Under the pieces are notes generated by a model. The model saw only the letters and a program-made list of their open reading frames with translations, was not told the origin of the DNA and made no database searches. The translations under genes were made by a program, and so were the position numbers. From NCBI RefSeq assembly GCF_003148765.1, contig NZ_QGGV01000013.1, positions 1-64,000 on the forward strand: 64,000 nucleotides of DNA, written 5' to 3'. This DNA is from Silicimonas algicola. GTDB lineage: Bacteria; Pseudomonadota; Alphaproteobacteria; Rhodobacterales; Rhodobacteraceae. Shown here piece by piece: positions 59,876-64,000 of this stretch (its first letter is position 1; every line of letters starts with the position of its first letter).

Positions 59876-60817
59876 CTACTGGATCCAGCCCTGCCAAGTC
59901 GCCTCGTTCGCCGCCATCCAGTCGGCTACGACTTGCTCGACGGTCTTCCCGTTCAGGTCGACCTCGGTGATCATCGCACCCATGTCTTCGTTGCTGACGG
60001 TGAAGGCATCTATCGCCGAATAAGCGCCTGGCCACTTCTCCTGCACGCCAGACCACGCGACCTTCCAGATGTCGCCGAAGGGTTTACCGCAGTCGTAGGC
60101 GAGATCGGGGTTCAACCCCGATGCAGGGTCGGTATAGCACTCCGCAGTGTACTCGGGGAACTCGACCCACTCGCCTTCGTACTTCGCCGGAGCCCAGTGC
60201 GGGGCGTAGACCCACAGAAGGATCGGCGCCTGCCGCTGGATCGCGCTTTCCAGCTCGGCGAAGAGAGCGGCGTCAGTCCCGGCGTGAATGACCTCGAACG
60301 GCAGGTCGAGCGCCTCGACCCGCTCCTCGTCGAAGCCGCCCCAGGTGACGGGACCTCCAAGATAGCGGCCCTTCGGCAGCGTCTCGGCCGTGCCGAAGGC
60401 TTCGGCGCAAGCGGGGTCCTTCAGCGCCTCCCAGTTGGGCAGGCCTGGGCAGAGCTCCTTCATGTAGATCGGGTACCACCACTCTTCCTTGGCCTGCATT
60501 CCCGTGGCGCCGACATTGACGACGTCCCCGGTCGCGGTCGCGGCGTCCATGGCCTCGCGCCCCGTCGTCTCCCAGATCTCCATGGCGACATGGAGATCGC
60601 CGGTCTCGAGCCCGGCGAACTGGGCAAGGTAGTCGGCCTGAACATACTCGACATTGTAGCCCGCGGCCTTCAGCACCTCGCCCATCAGCTGGGTGGTAAT
60701 GAGCTGACCGGTCCAGTCGTGCAGCGTGAGCTTGATCGGGTCAGCCGATTCCTGCGCAAGCGCCGATGTACCTGCCAGAAGCGCGACAGTGATCGCGGAA
60801 ATCCGTTTCGATGTCAT
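59876..60817 (-). CDS. proX: Glycine betaine/proline-type periplasmic binding protein
   Basis: This 313-residue protein has a signal peptide (about 1-23, cleavage after TSALA) and an OpuAC fold: KLTLHDWTGQLITTQLMGEVL, GLETGDLHVAMEIWETTG, AKEEWWYPIYMKELCPGLP, LLWVYAPHWAPA, and a final TVEQVVADWMAANEATWQGW. The Trp-rich sequence is typical of the aromatic cage for quaternary amines. It is the promoter-proximal gene of the importer operon. Ligand identity (betaine, choline, carnitine or other) is not determined. Confidence 0.85.
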   Translation of the reverse strand: MTSKRISAITVALLAGTSALAQESADPIKLTLHDWTGQLITTQLMGEVLKAAGYNVEYVQADYLAQFAGLETGDLHVAMEIWETTGREAMDAATATGDVVNVGATGMQAKEEWWYPIYMKELCPGLPNWEALKDPACAEAFGTAETLPKGRYLGGPVTWGGFDEERVEALDLPFEVIHAGTDAALFAELESAIQRQAPILLWVYAPHWAPAKYEGEWVEFPEYTAECYTDPASGLNPDLAYDCGKPFGDIWKVAWSGVQEKWPGAYSAIDAFTVSNEDMGAMITEVDLNGKTVEQVVADWMAANEATWQGWIQ

Positions 60818-60984
60818 GTGGATGCATCCCCTGCTGGGTTCGGAAACTTCCGGGAGTGACGCGGGCCGGGCGCGCCCCGGATGCAGCGCCGAGCTTGTGC
60901 GACCCAAGTGAACAGCGCGGCGAAGCGGCCTGTCAATTGCCAAATGTGGGAATTTGTGGTTTTTCCGCCCGTATCTGTTGACTC
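60818..60984. promoter_or_regulatory. Divergent control region of the betaine-type operon and DeoR gene
   Basis: The 167-bp spacer includes a perfect TTGACA on the minus strand (60936-60931), a candidate -35 for the binding-protein gene, though the -10 is poor. A near direct repeat AAATGTGG/AATTTGTGG lies around 60942-60958 and could be an operator. Confidence 0.35.
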
Positions 60985-61785
60985 ATGCCTTGGGGCGCGA
61001 TGGACCGCCTGTCGAAGCGGCACGGCCGCATCCTTGAAATCCTCGGTCGCGAAGGCACCGTGACGATCGCCGAACTTGCCGGGCGACTCGACGTCTCGGC
61101 GGAAACCGTGCGCCGCGACGTCCGCCCTCTGGCCGACCGTGGCACGGTGGTGCGGATGCACGGGGCTGTGGGCCTTGTCGGCAGCGCGGGCGAGGCGCCG
61201 TTCCAGCGGCGCATGACCGAGAATGCGGGTGCCAAGCAAAGGATCGCACGGACATCCGCCGCGCTCGTTCGGAACGGCGACAGCCTCGCGCTCGACACCG
61301 GCACAACGACGAGTTTCCTCGCGCGTGCGCTGACCCGCCACGAACGGCTTGAGATCGTAACGAACTCGACCGACATCGCTCGGACACTTGGCGGGCGGAA
61401 CGGCAACCGTGTGCACCTTCTAGGAGGCCGCTTTAGCGCGGACTCGGGCGCGGTCCTAGGCTTCGAGACGGTCGAAGCGATGCTGAGCTTCCGGGTCGAT
61501 CACGCCGTCATCTCCGCCGGTGCGATCTCGCCCGAGGGGGTTATGGACTACGACCCGGACGAGGCGGCCTTTGCCCGTGCGGTCTTGGCGTCAGGCCGGC
61601 GGCGGATCGTCGTCTGCGACAGCGGCAAGTTTGGTCGCAGGGCACTGGTCCAGGTGTGTCCGCTGAGCGGGATCGACGCACTCGTTACCGAGGTTGCGCC
61701 CACGAGGACGCTTGCCGCGGCTCTGGCCGAGAACGGTGTCTCGGTCACCTGGTCGCAGGCGTCCCTCGGGCACTTGTCGACATAG
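60985..61785 (+). CDS. DeoR/GlpR-family transcriptional regulator
   Basis: This protein of about 266 residues has an N-terminal winged helix (RHGRILEILGREGTVTIAELAGRLDVSAETVRRDV at 12-46) and the DeoR sensor domain with LDTGTTTSFLARAL, VTNSTDIARTL, LLGGRFSADSGAVLG and VVCDSGKFGR. It is divergent from the betaine-type operon and is the likely regulator. DeoR proteins usually bind phosphorylated metabolites, which agrees with the two kinases in the cluster. Start ATG 60985 or, with a slightly better Shine-Dalgarno, ATG 61000. Confidence 0.85.
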   Translation: MPWGAMDRLSKRHGRILEILGREGTVTIAELAGRLDVSAETVRRDVRPLADRGTVVRMHGAVGLVGSAGEAPFQRRMTENAGAKQRIARTSAALVRNGDSLALDTGTTTSFLARALTRHERLEIVTNSTDIARTLGGRNGNRVHLLGGRFSADSGAVLGFETVEAMLSFRVDHAVISAGAISPEGVMDYDPDEAAFARAVLASGRRRIVVCDSGKFGRRALVQVCPLSGIDALVTEVAPTRTLAAALAENGVSVTWSQASLGHLST

Positions 61786-61888
61786 GCAAGGATCAGGACT
61801 CACAGCCAACATACGACGATTGCAGCGAGCGCGATGGCGGATAGGCCCGACCTTCAGGCCACCTGTCGTGTCGGGCTACAACGCGCTG

Positions 61889-61917
61889 CGGTGCTGTCAG
61901 GCTAATACGAGCCAGCC
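61889..61917 (+). repeat. 29-bp IS-end repeat, copy C
   Basis: It starts CGGTGCTGTCAGGCTAATAC and ends GAGCCAGCC, and forms the left end of the IS6-type element. It matches copies A and B at about 23 of 29 positions. Confidence 0.6.
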
Positions 61918-62704
61918 TCCGCAAGGCCGGTGACGCAGAGCCTCACTTCGCATAGAGGCCGCGCCATTCGGCAAGCGCGGCGGTTCGGTTCAGTTTGAAG
62001 AGGTTTCGACTGGAGAGGCTGCGGTCCTGGTTGAAGTGGTTCGAGACGGAGGCATGGACGGAGGCAAACTTCTGCAGACATCGCATCTGACGAAAGCGCT
62101 GCATTGCCCGCTCCCGTCTTCGGAACGGCAGATGTGAGTTCTCCGCCCGGTTGTTCCCCCAGCGACCCATCTCGCGATCGTCACCTCGCCCCATCTCCTT
62201 CAGAGCTGCACCGTAGGTGCGGAGGCGATCGGTCACCACCTCCTCGGGCCGGCCGTGCCTCTTCATCGCCTTCCTGAGGAACTTCGACCTGCCTTCTTAT
62301 CGCGGGTCGTCGTCGGGACGAAGCTCTCCAGTACCTCACCTTCTTGATCTACGGCCCGCCAGAGGTAATGCTGCCTGCCGTTGATCTTCACGAACATCTC
62401 GTCCAGATGCCACCGCCACCGGCTCGAGCGCATGCCCTGCACCCGGCGCTTCCGGATCTCGGAGGCAAACATCGGACCGAACCGGTTCCACAAGTACCGG
62501 ACCGTCTCGTGGCGGACGTCGACGCCGCGTTCGTGGAGCAGGTCCTCGACGTTCCGCAGCGACAGCGGGAAGCGGACGTAGAGCATCACAGCCAGGCGGA
62601 TGATCTCGGGGCTCGTCTTGAAGTACCTGAAGGGGGATTGTTTGGGCATTGCAGCAGGGTAGGCGGGACGCTGCGCCGTCTCAACTAGGGTTTCTGACAA
62701 TGCC
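61890..62704 (-). mobile_element. IS6-family insertion sequence (about 815 bp)
   Basis: The terminal inverted repeats are GGTGCTGTCAGGC at the left and GGCATTGTCAGAA (minus strand) at the right, matching about 9 of 13. The length and the single DDE transposase are normal for IS6. No 8-bp target duplication is visible, so it is either old or rearranged. Confidence 0.65.
61943..62649 (-). pseudogene. IS6-family transposase, frameshifted
   Basis: The N-terminal frame (from 62649) has KQSPFRYFKTSPEIIRLAVM, HETVRYLWNRFGP, and RWRWHLDEMFVKINGRQHY with the first catalytic Asp. It ends early near KKAGRSSSG. The C-terminal frame (from 62266) gives VVTDRLRTYGAAL with the second Asp and NNRAENSHLPFRRRERAM with the Glu. 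Restoring one base near 62275 would join them as KKA-x-KFLRKAMKRHG. The catalytic triad is intact apart from the frame break. Confidence 0.8.
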
Positions 62705-62718
62705 CTCTGGGGCAATGC

Positions 62719-63126
62719 TCAGCCCTTCCGCCTTATCGTGCCGACGAGTTCGGTGGCCTCGGCCAGGGTGTTCGAGATGGTGCCGTATTTGCGCAAGTTG
62801 CGATGCAAGAGATCCAGTCGCTGGTCGCTCTCGTCCGTATCGACCACGATCTCGTAGTCGATGCGGATCATCTTGGGCGGGCTGTCCTGACGGACCGCGT
62901 GCAGGCTGACCTCGATGCCGCGCAGATCGAACTTGAGCATCGGCGTCACCCGCTCGGCCCCCTTCAGGAGACAGGCCGCGAGGCTGGCCAGAAGCAACTC
63001 GGCCGGGTTGAACGCATCGTCACGACCGGCCATGTCGGTGTCGAGGACGAGATGCGCCGATTTCACCTCGGCCTCGGAGCCGTGGCTGTCGATGCGGCGG
63101 GCGCTGACGCGATACTCCAGCATCAT
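62719..63126 (-). CDS. OsmC-family protein, second copy
   Basis: This 135-residue protein has the OsmC pattern RDDAFNPAELLLASLAACLLKGAERV, with a cysteine in AACLL, then IDYEIVVDTDESDQRLDLLHRNLRKYG and a C-terminal TISNTLAEATELVGTI. The second cysteine typical of Ohr is absent, as in the SoxH-linked OsmC subgroup. It shares an ATGA overlap with the SoxH-like hydrolase upstream, so they act together. Confidence 0.75.
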   Translation of the reverse strand: MMLEYRVSARRIDSHGSEAEVKSAHLVLDTDMAGRDDAFNPAELLLASLAACLLKGAERVTPMLKFDLRGIEVSLHAVRQDSPPKMIRIDYEIVVDTDESDQRLDLLHRNLRKYGTISNTLAEATELVGTIRRKG

Positions 63127-64000
63127 TCCCACTCCATCTGCTGGAAGGCGGTCTGCGCGTTGCGACCGGCCAGGCTGTCGAACTGCTCGAGATACCTGAA
63201 GGCCGCCTGATCGACCCGTGGCGCGGTCAGGATGTCGCCGCCCTCGTCCAGCAGCGCCCCGATTTGCGCGCGCAGGTTCATCAGGTAGTCGTAGGTGTCG
63301 GCGCGGGCGCGATTCATCGTCGTCGGCCCGCCGTGGCCCGGCACGACATGGGCGGCGCCCGTCGCCTCCACCGCGAGATAGGCATCTGGCCAGTGGGTGA
63401 TCGAACTCTGATCGCCCACGCCGAGGATGCGCTCGACATAGACGATGTCGCCGGTAAACACCGTGTCGCGATCCGGCACCCAGACAAAGCTGTCGCCGGG
63501 CGTGTGCGCGGGGCCCGGATGCACGATCTCGAAGATCAGCCCGCCGACATCCAGCGTATGGGCATCGGGAAAGGTCACGTCAGCGAAGCTGGGTTCGGTC
63601 CCCTCCAGCGCCGCGCCGATCAGCAGCGTCAACCCCGTCATCTGCATCGAGGCTCGGGCCTGCTGGTCCTCCACCGCCGCATCGGAGGCAATCACCGTCG
63701 CCCCCTGCGCCTGCCAGTAGCCGTTGCCGAGCCAGCGGTGGTCCTGCCCGCCGGTGTTGATCACATGCGTCACGGGTTGGTCGGTCACGCTGCGGACAGC
63801 ATCGTGCAGCGCCTCCGCGCCGCGCCACGAGCCGCCCGGATCGATCAGCACCGCGCCGGCCTCGGTGACGATCAGGCCAAAGGTCGCGTTGTTGCCGAGG
63901 TTTTCGGGGCTGCGCTGCTCCTTCTCTCCGACAATCGCCCAGACCCCTTCGGTCACGGGCCGCACGTCCAGGACTTCGGCTGCGGCGAACGTCGGCGCGG
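63123..64000 (-). CDS. SoxH/quinoprotein-relay-type MBL-fold hydrolase (N-terminus outside the window)
   Basis: At least 285 residues are visible, with the frame open through the right edge (the visible APTFAAAEVL is probably the end of a signal peptide). It has the MBL fold, but the zinc motif HxHxDH is changed to TGGQDHRWLGN. HPGPAHTPGDSFVWV, FTGDIVYVE and VPGHGGPT are kept. This altered motif is a feature of the quinoprotein-relay metallo-hydrolases (SoxH relatives), thought to serve periplasmic quinoprotein systems. The gene is therefore cut by the window and any start inside it is not the real one. Confidence 0.75.
   Translation of the reverse strand, partial: APTFAAAEVLDVRPVTEGVWAIVGEKEQRSPENLGNNATFGLIVTEAGAVLIDPGGSWRGAEALHDAVRSVTDQPVTHVINTGGQDHRWLGNGYWQAQGATVIASDAAVEDQQARASMQMTGLTLLIGAALEGTEPSFADVTFPDAHTLDVGGLIFEIVHPGPAHTPGDSFVWVPDRDTVFTGDIVYVERILGVGDQSSITHWPDAYLAVEATGAAHVVPGHGGPTTMNRARADTYDYLMNLRAQIGALLDEGGDILTAPRVDQAAFRYLEQFDSLAGRNAQTAFQQMEWE

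Noticed and set aside
56693-60859. A 1388-codon open frame on the plus strand across the betaine-type importer genes
   Set aside because: It is the antisense shadow of high-GC genes with strong codon bias. It has no family motif and no ribosome site, and the minus-strand genes have clear domains.
1-64000. CRISPR arrays, tRNA and rRNA genes
   Set aside because: No regularly spaced repeats and no cloverleaf or rRNA-like sequence were seen on reading. A dedicated search would be needed to be certain.

Overview
The window is GC-rich DNA that reads like a chromosome (or large chromid) segment of an alphaproteobacterium, most likely Rhodobacterales (Roseobacter/Paracoccaceae type). The reasons are the gene families (DUF1127 protein, HWE histidine kinases, class III CoA-transferases, two-domain ProW permease, SoxH-like hydrolase), dense ATGA-overlap operons, and repeated sites of the form GGAAC-N16-TGTT, the promoter pattern of the alphaproteobacterial general-stress sigma factor EcfG. 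No tRNA, rRNA or CRISPR array was seen.

Layout. 1-4.8 kb is a stress and periplasm block: a NepR-like gene cut by the left edge, a shortened DUF892 protein, a BON-domain protein, a soluble PQQ dehydrogenase, two small proteins and a Cu/Zn superoxide dismutase. 4.9-15.7 kb is one long minus-strand catabolic operon: two enolase-superfamily enzymes, a complete Dpp/Opp-type ABC importer, two CoA-transferases and a MaoC-like protein. A divergent LacI regulator and a hydroxyacid dehydrogenase (16.2-18.2 kb) face it. 18.3-21.1 kb holds a SurA-like periplasmic protein, an AI-2E family membrane protein and a decayed cytochrome c. 21.8-24.7 kb is a hybrid kinase/response-regulator pair. 25-30.4 kb is an oxidative-stress-like group: a DUF1127 protein, a CysK-glutaredoxin fusion, a microprotein with a possible anti-Shine-Dalgarno RNA, an OsmC protein and two flavoproteins. 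30.5-33.3 kb is a tightly coupled globin, nucleotide cyclase and histidine kinase operon. 33.4-39.8 kb has a TetR regulator with a frameshifted metallo-hydrolase, an ester cyclase, a frameshifted PQQ sugar dehydrogenase-cytochrome c fusion, a FUSC-like protein and a CMD-family protein. 40.4-46.5 kb has two paralogous GAF/HWE-kinase plus receiver pairs, separated by a lipoprotein and a cation transporter carrying an in-frame stop. 46.5-48.5 kb is decayed DNA. 48.5-50.6 kb is a DEAD-box helicase bracketed by insertion-sequence-end repeats. 50.8-61.8 kb is a betaine-type ABC importer with a sarcosine/dimethylglycine dehydrogenase-like flavoprotein, two choline-kinase-like proteins, a methyltransferase, an NHL protein and a divergent DeoR regulator. 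61.9-62.7 kb is a frameshifted IS6-family element. The right edge holds an OsmC protein and a SoxH-like hydrolase.

How it fits together. At least six genes or operons scattered over 42 kb share the EcfG-type promoter pattern, and several HWE kinases with single-domain receivers lie among them. HWE kinases are known inputs to the PhyR-NepR-EcfG cascade. The window is therefore best read as a stress-response island interleaved with two nutrient-scavenging operons. Five coding regions are broken by single frameshifts or a stop codon, mostly between 34 and 48 kb and in the IS element. They may be real decay or sequencing errors.
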